Assembly: GCA_017533545.1 (NCBI GenBank)
Contig: JAFXHW010000155.1
Span: 1-7,826, forward strand
Direction of reading: 5' to 3'
Length of the DNA stretch: 7,826 nucleotides
Origin: Clostridia bacterium
GTDB lineage: Bacteria; Bacillota_A; Clostridia; Oscillospirales; CAG-272
Positions within the stretch are counted from its first letter, which is position 1, and every line of letters begins with the position of its first letter. Of the stretch, positions 1 to 5,789 are shown one piece after another. The notes below the pieces were generated by a model that ran no database searches, had not been told where the DNA came from, and saw nothing but the letters and a program-made list of their open reading frames with translations. Both the position numbers and the translations under genes were made by a program.

Positions 1-1
1 C

Positions 2-472
2 CCGACGCATCACCGGCTTTCAAACGGCGACGTCGAGATCCGCTCCTTTGCCACCCCGCATGACAGCATGGGCAGCGTCGGATACGTTATCATATCCGAG
101 GAGGTCAGGATAGGCATCGCTACTGACCTTGGAGAGATGACCGACGAGATACTCACCGCACTTTCGTCGTGCGATCACGTCATACTCGAGTCCAACCACG
201 ACGTTTCGATGCTCGAAAACGGACCCTACCCCCTCTGGCTCCGTCAGCGTGTGCTTTCGCGCTACGGCCACCTTTCAAATGAAGGCTGCGCCGAGACGGC
301 GGTAACCCTTGCCAAAAACGGGGTAAAAAGCATCACGCTCGCGCATCTGAGCGCAGAAAACAACACTCCCCCGCTCGCCTTTGCTACTACACGCCGCTCG
401 CTCGATATTGCGGGCTTTGACGGATTTTGTCTTAAAGTGGCATCGGCGCACGAATGCACAAAGATACTTTGA
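2..472 (+). CDS. walJ: MBL-fold metallohydrolase, WalJ/YycJ-like (C-terminal part)
   Basis: Partial gene: the frame is open from base 2 and the first part lies outside the window, leaving 156 residues and a TGA stop. The visible part has the markers of the YycJ/WalJ (VicX) branch of the metallo-beta-lactamase fold: a PHDS motif (residues 19-22 of the visible part), TDLG, LESNHD followed by ML.NGPYP, GHLSN, and a later LAHLSAENN. The TDLG aspartate and the late HLS histidine are the likely metal ligands; the HxHxDH motif of the family would lie upstream. Proteins of this family are soluble cytoplasmic hydrolases or nucleases linked to cell-wall control by WalRK in Bacilli, but no walRK genes are visible here, so the symbol marks family resemblance rather than proven orthology. 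An internal ATG at base 68 is not the start, because conserved family sequence lies upstream of it. The next gene starts 49 bases downstream on the same strand, so co-transcription is plausible. Confidence 0.85.
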   Translation, partial: PTHHRLSNGDVEIRSFATPHDSMGSVGYVIISEEVRIGIATDLGEMTDEILTALSSCDHVILESNHDVSMLENGPYPLWLRQRVLSRYGHLSNEGCAETAVTLAKNGVKSITLAHLSAENNTPPLAFATTRRSLDIAGFDGFCLKVASAHECTKIL

Positions 473-489
473 TAAAAAGGAAAAATAAA

Positions 490-510
490 ACCTTCGATAG
501 TACGAAAGGT
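490..510 (+). promoter_or_regulatory. small hairpin covering the only Shine-Dalgarno-like site before the 522 gene
   Basis: ACCTTCG (490-496) can pair with CGAAAGGT (503-510) around the loop ATAGTA, with one bulged A. The right arm contains AAAGG, the only ribosome-binding-like sequence before the ATG at 522, and it sits about 12 bases away, which is long. The hairpin has no T-run after it, so it is not a convincing terminator for the upstream gene. It may weaken or regulate translation of the surface protein; that role is inferred from position only. Confidence 0.4.
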
Positions 511-521
511 ATTGAATTATC

Positions 522-3500
522 ATGAAAAAAACAATTTTCAATCCCAAAAGATCACTTGCCGCCCTTTTGGCGATAATCCTTGCTCTGCCCCTTTATGCGG
601 CGGCCGAGGAGTATACCGCGCCTGTCGAAACAGAGGCGTTGGATGGCGTGCGCGAAGCGGTGGTTGTGCCCAATTTTGAATACAGCTTTGTAAAGGGGCG
701 CTCGACGGTAATCGATACCTGCGATATCGTCGGTCCTTGGCTTTGGGGTGAAAACATTTCGAGTGTGCTGCCCGCGACTTCGCTTGACAGCTATCCTTTT
801 GTGAGTGCCGACCAAAGCGGATGCATCAGAGTGCGCGGTGACAGTGTAAGGGGAGGCGAATGGGTAACTATAAAGAGAATGATCAACACGGGTGTTGACT
901 ATTCCAAATACAAAAGCCTCATTTTCACCCTCTGCTCCGACTATATCGGCGAGGGCAATATATATGCATTGGTAGAGCTTCGCGGACAGAAGGTGATTGC
1001 AGAAGAAAGCATGGATGAGCTTGTCGGGGAGGGGGAAAACGCAGAAGAGATCCCCTTCGAAGAGATCCGACGCTTTGAAAGCGAGCCGCTTTCGCCCGAA
1101 ACATGGAACGGAATCATTTGCGATATTTCCGATTGGGAGGGCGCGGCTTCGGTTGTCGAGATAACGATCGGACTCCGTTTTGTTCCCAATGAGGAAAACA
1201 ACATACTGTATAATGTAAACTACAACGTCGACTTTTTTGCGGGTGCAGAGAGCGAAAATTTTGAGCGCGAGATATATTTCATGTCAGATTCATATTCTGC
1301 ATCGGGCACCGACAACAGCGTTTCTTTCTCGACCGATCCCGTGATGATGACCCTGGGTATCAGCTATTCCCGGGCCGAGCAGTGCGCGCTTTACAGCGGC
1401 ACGCTGCCCGACGGTATAATGGACAGCGCCGATGCGCTTAAAATCCGTCTGGTAAACTATTCAAGCTGTACCAGAATGACTCTCGAATATGCAACGGCAG
1501 CTCAGCCGTCCTATAAGCAGAATCCTGCCATCAGCGTGTCGCTTGACTCGTCGCAGATCATGCAGAGCATATATTTCAAGCTCCCCGACAAGGGTATTAC
1601 CGAGCTGAAGATCAGCTTTGACAGCGACAGCGACGGAATTATCGAATTTTACTCCATTTCTCCCGCCTCGTACTACGCCCCTATTGATAAACGGCTGGGC
1701 GAAGCGGTTTCGGGAGAGGGATATATTACCTCTTGCAAATTGGACGAAAGTCAGAATATAATAATCAGGGGCGCATTGAGCGATGCGGGCGCAAGCGCAT
1801 ATAAGGGGCTGAAAATCCAGCTTTACGAGCTTACAGGCAATATGTCCACGGAAAGGCTGTTCGACGGATCGCTCCGACCGCTCAAATCGGTTGCCGCATC
1901 GTCGGCTTTGACCTTTGAGATTCCCCTTTACGACGGTCAGCGAAGCCGTGTTTCGTCCCGGTTTGCTCTCGCGGTGTATAACGAGGCAAAAAACCAGATA
2001 ACCTTGCTCACTGCTCCGGCGTATATCACAAATCCCGAGTTCGCGGGCGACAGATCGGATGCCGTATACCCCTTGCCCGACGGCAAAAAGGGTCTTGTGT
2101 CATCACCGGATATCGCCGCCGAAGCGGGAGTTTCCTCCACTGTAATTGACGTCGATCTCGGCAAGCTCTTTACGGTGTCCCAAGAGGGCATCGCACATCG
2201 ATACGACGGAAAAACGTACTATTTTGATGAGTCATATATCGGACAGCTCGACCAACGTATCAAAGATATGTACATATCTAAAACGGCGGTAAATCTGCGC
2301 CTGCTCCTGACAAAGCCCACCTATTCAGACTTTGTCGAAACGCTTATCGATCCCGCGTCGATCTCCCGCATGTGCTGTTACTACGGATTCAGCCTTTCAA
2401 GCGTGGAAAGCATAAATTATCTGTCTGCGGGCTGTGATTTCCTTGCAAACAGATACTGCCGCGCCGATGCAAAATACGGGCTTGTAAGCGGCGTTATCGT
2501 AGGTGCCAGACTTGACCTTGCCTACCGCTATTACAACACGGGTGCAAAAAACCTTCGTGAGTTTGCAGATTCGTATTGCCGTGCGTTCAGAATAGTTGCC
2601 AACACCATGCGCGCCGTTGGCGGCAACATCCGCGTTTATATTCCGATCGGAGGAAAATGGGACGGCCTTTTGTCCGACGGACAGTATTTCAGCTACTACA
2701 GCCGCGATCTTGCCGACATTTTTGCCGAGCAGATGCGCGTTGAGGGCAATATCGCCTATGGATACGTCGTTGATTTTTATGATCTCGGCAAGAAGGCGCT
2801 GTCCGATGTTAATGAAACAGCCTCGCTGATAAACGGAGAGATAGGCGTGCGTACACTTGATCAGCTTTGCGCATATCTCAAAAAATCCCGTTTCATATAT
2901 GAAAGCCTGCCCCGTCCGATCATCATATCAAAGGCTCCCGATCCTCTTTTCGATGCCGCGTTCGCTCTCAGCGAGCGTCAGGCAAAGCTGGAATATATCC
3001 TGCTTTACACCGCCGCCGGCTCCGATTTCGCATCCAATATCGAAAGCGTTATATTTGACAGCTCGCTTATAGCCGGAGAGAAGGCCTCCTTCGTTGCGCT
3101 TCTTCGCGATATTGACACTCAAAACTATGCCACGGTCACCGATTATGCCCTCGGGCAATATGGTATCGACGATTGGTCGGATATAATATCGGGATATAAA
3201 ACACCCCTTTCTCCCTCCCGCGTCTGCTACATAAAAGCGGGCGGGCAGAGCCTTTCTTCCGATATTTTCGGCACCGCTTCGCTTTGGACCGATGAATCGC
3301 ACGATGTCACATACATCGAAAGCGCTTCGGTCATCGGGCTTGAGACTAACGTCGATTTTAACGGACTTTCTTCGGCTGTTTCGGTGTATTTTTCTGATGA
3401 CGGTGGACTCAAGGCACTTGGCAAGCAGTTCACCCATCAGCGCGATCTCACTTTTGCTCCGATAATCTCCTTTAACCTTTATTCCGACCGCGATGATACC

Positions 3501-3905
3501 GTCATGGTGGTGTTCGATTCGGCATCGGGCAGATATGAATTTGAATGCTCGGTTGTCGGCGGCAGATGGAACAGGGTGGTTTGCGATCTCGAAAACATGG
3601 AGGGTATTCAGGCAATCGAGGCAATGACCTTCTATGCAAACGACTCGCTGCAGATGGCGCTTGCCGGATTCAATGCATCGTCGCGCGTTAATGACAGCGA
3701 ATCGATCGCCAACAGATTCGCCGAGGAGCACAAGAGTCTGACTCCGTCGACACCCGCCGGAGCAGATAAGGTAACGGTTCTGGTACTCGCCATGGTTATA
3801 GTATTTGCTCTCTCTGCCGAGATAGTGTATATCGCGGTGCGAAAGCGCCGTGCCGATGCCGAACACAAGAGCACAAAACGTCTTGCATTCGGTAAAAAGC
3901 ATTGA
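522..3905 (+). CDS. large membrane-anchored surface protein with DUF5722-like (glycosidase-like) barrel
   Basis: A 1127-residue protein of unproven function. Residues 1-28 are a signal peptide: KR-rich start, hydrophobic core ALLAIILALPLY, AAA-E cleavage region. Residues 1083-1106 form a membrane span followed by a basic tail (RKRR, KSTKR, KKH), so the bulk should face outside, anchored at its C-terminus. Regions around 60-240, 260-385 and 905-1050 look like beta-sandwich domains of the galactose-binding/CBM type. The block around 395-505 is beta-rich. Residues about 520-890 resemble DUF5722, a family I recall as TIM-barrel glycosidase-like: VSSTVIDVDL, then YDGKTYYFDE, LDQRIKDM, FLANRYC, YGLVSGVIVG, and a late QAKLEYILLYTAA. 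Where I would expect the Asn-Glu of a retaining glycosidase there is GAR (661-663), and where a nucleophile Glu is expected there is ISKAPD (K804), so it may bind glycans without cutting them. The family call is from memory of its pattern and is tentative; the gene itself is clear. No strong terminator follows. Confidence 0.9.
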   Translation: MKKTIFNPKRSLAALLAIILALPLYAAAEEYTAPVETEALDGVREAVVVPNFEYSFVKGRSTVIDTCDIVGPWLWGENISSVLPATSLDSYPFVSADQSGCIRVRGDSVRGGEWVTIKRMINTGVDYSKYKSLIFTLCSDYIGEGNIYALVELRGQKVIAEESMDELVGEGENAEEIPFEEIRRFESEPLSPETWNGIICDISDWEGAASVVEITIGLRFVPNEENNILYNVNYNVDFFAGAESENFEREIYFMSDSYSASGTDNSVSFSTDPVMMTLGISYSRAEQCALYSGTLPDGIMDSADALKIRLVNYSSCTRMTLEYATAAQPSYKQNPAISVSLDSSQIMQSIYFKLPDKGITELKISFDSDSDGIIEFYSISPASYYAPIDKRLGEAVSGEGYITSCKLDESQNIIIRGALSDAGASAYKGLKIQLYELTGNMSTERLFDGSLRPLKSVAASSALTFEIPLYDGQRSRVSSRFALAVYNEAKNQITLLTAPAYITNPEFAGDRSDAVYPLPDGKKGLVSSPDIAAEAGVSSTVIDVDLGKLFTVSQEGIAHRYDGKTYYFDESYIGQLDQRIKDMYISKTAVNLRLLLTKPTYSDFVETLIDPASISRMCCYYGFSLSSVESINYLSAGCDFLANRYCRADAKYGLVSGVIVGARLDLAYRYYNTGAKNLREFADSYCRAFRIVANTMRAVGGNIRVYIPIGGKWDGLLSDGQYFSYYSRDLADIFAEQMRVEGNIAYGYVVDFYDLGKKALSDVNETASLINGEIGVRTLDQLCAYLKKSRFIYESLPRPIIISKAPDPLFDAAFALSERQAKLEYILLYTAAGSDFASNIESVIFDSSLIAGEKASFVALLRDIDTQNYATVTDYALGQYGIDDWSDIISGYKTPLSPSRVCYIKAGGQSLSSDIFGTASLWTDESHDVTYIESASVIGLETNVDFNGLSSAVSVYFSDDGGLKALGKQFTHQRDLTFAPIISFNLYSDRDDTVMVVFDSASGRYEFECSVVGGRWNRVVCDLENMEGIQAIEAMTFYANDSLQMALAGFNASSRVNDSESIANRFAEEHKSLTPSTPAGADKVTVLVLAMVIVFALSAEIVYIAVRKRRADAEHKSTKRLAFGKKH

Positions 3906-4040
3906 TAAAGAATCAATAAAAAATTGATGTTTGCAATTCGGTGTGAATGACAGAAAAAGGACGTATTTTTTCCAAAAAGACAATTAACACCAAAAAGCGG
4001 CAGAAAATTGTGTCCAATATGTTAAATTTGTTAAAAACGG
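3906..4040. other. A/T-rich spacer after the surface-protein gene
   Basis: No gene is visible. Just after the stop, ATTGAT (3901-3906), ATCAAT (3912-3917) and ATTGAT (3923-3928) alternate, so the middle element could pair with either neighbour. These pairings are all A/T-weak and lack a T-run directly after, so I do not call a terminator. Read-through from the upstream gene into ftsZ cannot be excluded. Confidence 0.4.
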
Positions 4041-4087
4041 TTGCATAATTCAAATAAAAAAGTTATTATATTATTTAATAGTATAAT
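4041..4087 (+). promoter_or_regulatory. candidate ftsZ promoter(s)
   Basis: Two overlapping candidates. TTGCAT (4041-4046) is followed after 17 bases by TATTAT (4064-4069), a weak -35 with a good -10. A perfect TATAAT lies at 4082-4087, but no good -35 sits 16-18 bases before it. The perfect -10 would start transcription near 4094, giving a leader of about 80 bases. Which box is used cannot be told from sequence. Confidence 0.5.
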
Positions 4088-4091
4088 CTCG

Positions 4092-4117
4092 TCCGCACAA
4101 AAGCGATTTTTTGCGGA
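4092..4117 (+). promoter_or_regulatory. ftsZ leader hairpin with GCGA loop
   Basis: TCCGCACAAAA (4092-4102) pairs with TTTTTTGCGGA (4107-4117) around a four-base GCGA loop of the stable GNRA type: ten pairs and one C-T mismatch. It begins right at the expected transcript start from the TATAAT at 4082-4087, so it would cap the 5' end of the ftsZ mRNA. It could protect the message from decay. It is not a terminator, because no T-run follows. Confidence 0.55.
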
Positions 4118-4174
4118 GAAAATGATAAAATAATGATGTGAAAAAATAAAGAAGCCGGAGGAAAAACGATTTTT

Positions 4175-5338
4175 ATGACATTCGAGCTTGAAGAAAACTA
4201 CGAAAATATTGTCAATATAAAGGTGGTCGGTGTAGGCGGCGGCGGAAACAACGCTGTTAACCGCATGATCTCCACAAACGTCAAGGGTGTGGAATTCATT
4301 TGCATTAACACCGATAAGCAGGCTCTGCTTAAGTCCACCGCATCGCACATGATCCCGATTGGCGAAAAGCTCACCAAGGGTCACGGCGCCGGCGCAAACT
4401 GGGAGATCGGCGAAAAGGCCGCAAAGGAAAATGAAGAAGAGATCGCCAACGCACTCAAGGGTGCTGACATGGTATTCGTAACTGCCGGTATGGGCGGCGG
4501 TACGGGTACGGGTGCTGCTCCCGTCGTTGCAAAGATCGCAAAGGATATGGACATTCTCACCATCGGTGTCGTAACCAAGCCCTTCGCTTTCGAGGGCAAG
4601 CGCCGTATGGAATCGGCCGAAAAGGGCATCGAGCGTCTTCGCGCCTGCGTTGACTCGCTTGTTATCATCCCCAACGAGAGACTCAAGCAGATCTCCGATG
4701 AGCCCATTACATTTGCTAACGCATTCGCAGCAGCAGACGACGTTCTCCGCCGCGGCGTTCAGAGCATTTCCGACCTTATCACCATCCCCGGTATCGTTAA
4801 CCTCGACTTCGCTGACGTTTGTGCAGTTATGAGTGACGCCGGATGCTCGCACATGGGTATCGGTATCGCCGAGGGTAAGGATAAGGCAGAGGTAGCCGCA
4901 AAGATGGCAATCTCCTCTCCCCTTCTCGAAACCTCTATCGAGGGTGCAACAGGCCTTCTCGTTAACGTTTACACCTCTCCCGATATCGGTCTTGACGAGG
5001 TTGAAAGCGCGTTCACCATGATCACCGATCTTGCATCTCCCGATGCACTCGTTATCTGCGGTAACACCTTCGATTCCTCGCTCGAAGATACAATGAAGAT
5101 CACCGTTATAGCTACCGGCTTTGCCGCTCCCCACAACGAGACCAAGGTTTCGGTAAAGGAAGCAGTTCGCCACACCAGAGATGACTACGTTAAGCCCGCG
5201 ATCTCTCCCCGCGATTACGCAGGAAGAAATGAAAGCGAGACCGACACCGCAGTTGCCAATGCAGTAAGCGGCGAAGAGGTCGTAACCGAAAGCGATTTCG
5301 ACGACATCATGGACATTCTCAAGAGAAACAAGAGATAA
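4175..5338 (+). CDS. ftsZ: cell division GTPase FtsZ
   Basis: The tubulin-like GTPase that polymerises into the Z-ring at mid-cell and recruits the division machinery. At 387 residues it has normal family length. Visible landmarks are the nucleotide-binding [13 protein letters not shown] (19-31), [11 protein letters not shown] (69-79), the tubulin signature [12 protein letters not shown] (105-116), the T7 synergy loop NLDFADV (209-215) with its catalytic aspartates, VTVIATGF-like ITVIATGF (309-316), a short linker (about 320-372), and the C-terminal binding peptide [14 protein letters not shown] that normally docks FtsA, SepF and other partners. The start at 4175 is preceded by GGAGG (4157-4161), 13 bases away, and matches usual FtsZ N-termini. 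Codons are strongly biased (AAG for Lys, AAC for Asn), as expected for high expression. Oddities: Trp replaces the usual Pro in GAGAN-P-E, Cys216 replaces the usual Arg or Lys after NLDFADV, and VNVYTSPD replaces the usual N.TGG-type segment. No ftsA, ftsQ or spoIIGA/sigE neighbour is present, and the gene seems to be transcribed alone. Confidence 0.98.
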   Translation: MTFELEENYENIVNIKVVGVGGGGNNAVNRMISTNVKGVEFICINTDKQALLKSTASHMIPIGEKLTKGHGAGANWEIGEKAAKENEEEIANALKGADMVFVTAGMGGGTGTGAAPVVAKIAKDMDILTIGVVTKPFAFEGKRRMESAEKGIERLRACVDSLVIIPNERLKQISDEPITFANAFAAADDVLRRGVQSISDLITIPGIVNLDFADVCAVMSDAGCSHMGIGIAEGKDKAEVAAKMAISSPLLETSIEGATGLLVNVYTSPDIGLDEVESAFTMITDLASPDALVICGNTFDSSLEDTMKITVIATGFAAPHNETKVSVKEAVRHTRDDYVKPAISPRDYAGRNESETDTAVANAVSGEEVVTESDFDDIMDILKRNKR

Positions 5339-5350
5339 TCAAAATTAAAT

Positions 5351-5384
5351 AAAAAAACCACCGATGATAATCGGTGGTTTTTTT
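5351..5384 (+). terminator. ftsZ intrinsic terminator, probably bidirectional
   Basis: A perfect 15-base inverted repeat: seven A then CCACCGAT (5351-5365), loop GATA, then ATCGGTGG and seven T (5370-5384). It starts 12 bases after the ftsZ stop. Because the left arm begins with an A-run, the structure reads as a terminator on both strands, and would also stop the short leftward transcript starting near 5489. Confidence 0.95.
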
Positions 5385-5396
5385 ACGCTAAATATT

Positions 5397-5447
5397 TTAC
5401 GCCCGATGAGCATTTTTGATGCTTCCCTGAGTTAAGTCTGTTACCAT
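5397..5447 (-). pseudogene. remnant of a MATE-family transporter 5' end (16-codon frame)
   Basis: On the minus strand an ATG at 5447 opens the frame MVTDLTQGSIKNAHRA and then stops with TAA. It is preceded by GGAG (5454-5457) at a 6-base spacing and a perfect promoter at 5496-5524. The opening TDLTQGSI is what I expect at the start of clostridial MATE multidrug/cation exporters (pattern DLTQGS followed by a hydrophobic helix rich in L, F and P). Here the similarity ends after about ten residues and the ftsZ terminator follows at once. The simplest reading is that the body of a MATE gene was deleted and its promoter, ribosome site and first codons remain. It could instead be a genuine short peptide or the 5' part of a small RNA. 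The resemblance is short and from memory. Confidence 0.45.
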
Positions 5448-5495
5448 TTTTGTCTCCGTTGAATTCACATAAGCAAATATATATGCCGAATGAGA

Positions 5496-5524
5496 ATTAT
5501 AGCACAGCCCGGGTTGATTGTCAA
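5496..5524 (-). promoter_or_regulatory. perfect consensus extended -10 promoter, leftward
   Basis: Read on the minus strand: TTGACA (5524-5519), a 17-base spacer, then TGC-TATAAT with the TATAAT at 5501-5496. Both hexamers are perfect and the TGn extension is present. The expected start is near 5489, about 42 bases before the 16-codon frame. The transcript to the bidirectional terminator would be roughly 140 bases. Confidence 0.85.
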
Positions 5525-5537
5525 GCGACGGAAAGGC

Positions 5538-5573
5538 AAAAGCAGGATATGCATAAGAGGCATATCCTGCTTT
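5538..5573 (-). terminator. terminator of the SPFH/ribbon-helix-helix operon
   Basis: AAAGCAGGATATGC (5539-5552) and GCATATCCTGCTTT (5560-5573) are a perfect 14-base inverted repeat with a seven-base loop. Read leftward the stem is followed by a run of four T (complement of 5541-5538, partly in the stem) and then GCCTTTCC. It lies 5 bases past the stop of the regulator gene. The T-run is short, so it may be less than fully efficient. Confidence 0.8.
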
Positions 5574-5578
5574 ATTCG

Positions 5579-5785
5579 TTATTCGATATCCAATTCAATA
5601 GGCTTGTCGATCTCGTCGGAGACATATTTGCCGTTTTTCTTGCGCTGGCGTACGCACTCGGTCAGAAGATATTCGATCTGTCCGTTGATAGACCGAAAAT
5701 CGTCCTCCGCCCAGGCGGCAATCGCATCGTACAGCTTTGCCGACACTCTGAGCGGTATCTGCTTTTTGGAATTGATATCACTCAT
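5579..5785 (-). CDS. Arc-like ribbon-helix-helix DNA-binding protein
   Basis: A 68-residue protein. The segment KKQIPLRVSAKLYDAIAAWA has the ribbon-helix-helix form: a short strand with alternating polar and hydrophobic residues (QIPLRV, about residues 9-14), helix A (SAKLYDAIAAWAEDD, 15-29), a turn, and helix B (INGQIEYLLTECVRQRKK, 33-50), then an acidic tail. DFRSINGQIEYLL is the typical Arc-family core. Such proteins are dimeric repressors whose paired strands contact the DNA major groove. The ATG at 5785 follows the SPFH stop after a single base, so translation is probably coupled; a weak GGGAAG lies inside the end of the SPFH gene. Family members are sometimes annotated as antitoxins, but no toxin is next to this one; the only partner is the SPFH gene. 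The twin TGATATCA boxes at the operon promoter suggest it controls its own operon (inference). Confidence 0.9.
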   Translation of the reverse strand: MSDINSKKQIPLRVSAKLYDAIAAWAEDDFRSINGQIEYLLTECVRQRKKNGKYVSDEIDKPIELDIE

Positions 5786-5789
5786 ATCA
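5773..5789. promoter_or_regulatory. possible internal operator: third TGATATCA plus near-copy
   Basis: TGATATCA occurs at 5773-5780 within codons 2-5 of the regulator gene, and TCATATCA (one mismatch) at 5782-5789 spans its start codon and the SPFH stop. The octamer is found only three times in the window, the other two at the operon promoter. The spacing here is 9 bp rather than 11, so binding is less certain, and the site may simply reflect the coded residues. Confidence 0.3.

Noticed and set aside
3901..3928. Alternating ATTGAT/ATCAAT/ATTGAT elements as a terminator or attenuator
   Set aside because: The stems are six A/T-rich pairs with no T-run directly after; too weak to call.
2928..3983. 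351-codon open frame antisense to the surface-protein gene
   Set aside because: No family resemblance, no ribosome site and an improbable residue mix; it is a shadow of the plus-strand gene.
4031..5173. 380-codon open frame antisense to ftsZ
   Set aside because: It mirrors the strongly biased codons of ftsZ, has a Cys/Gly-rich composition with no recognisable domain, and no promoter or ribosome site fits it.
5409..5423. AGCAT-ATGCT five-pair hairpin inside the MATE-like stump
   Set aside because: Five pairs of mixed strength are common by chance and no role is suggested by position.
5579..5785. Ribbon-helix-helix gene as the antitoxin of a toxin-antitoxin pair
   Set aside because: No small toxin gene is adjacent; the only coupled partner is a full-length SPFH membrane protein.
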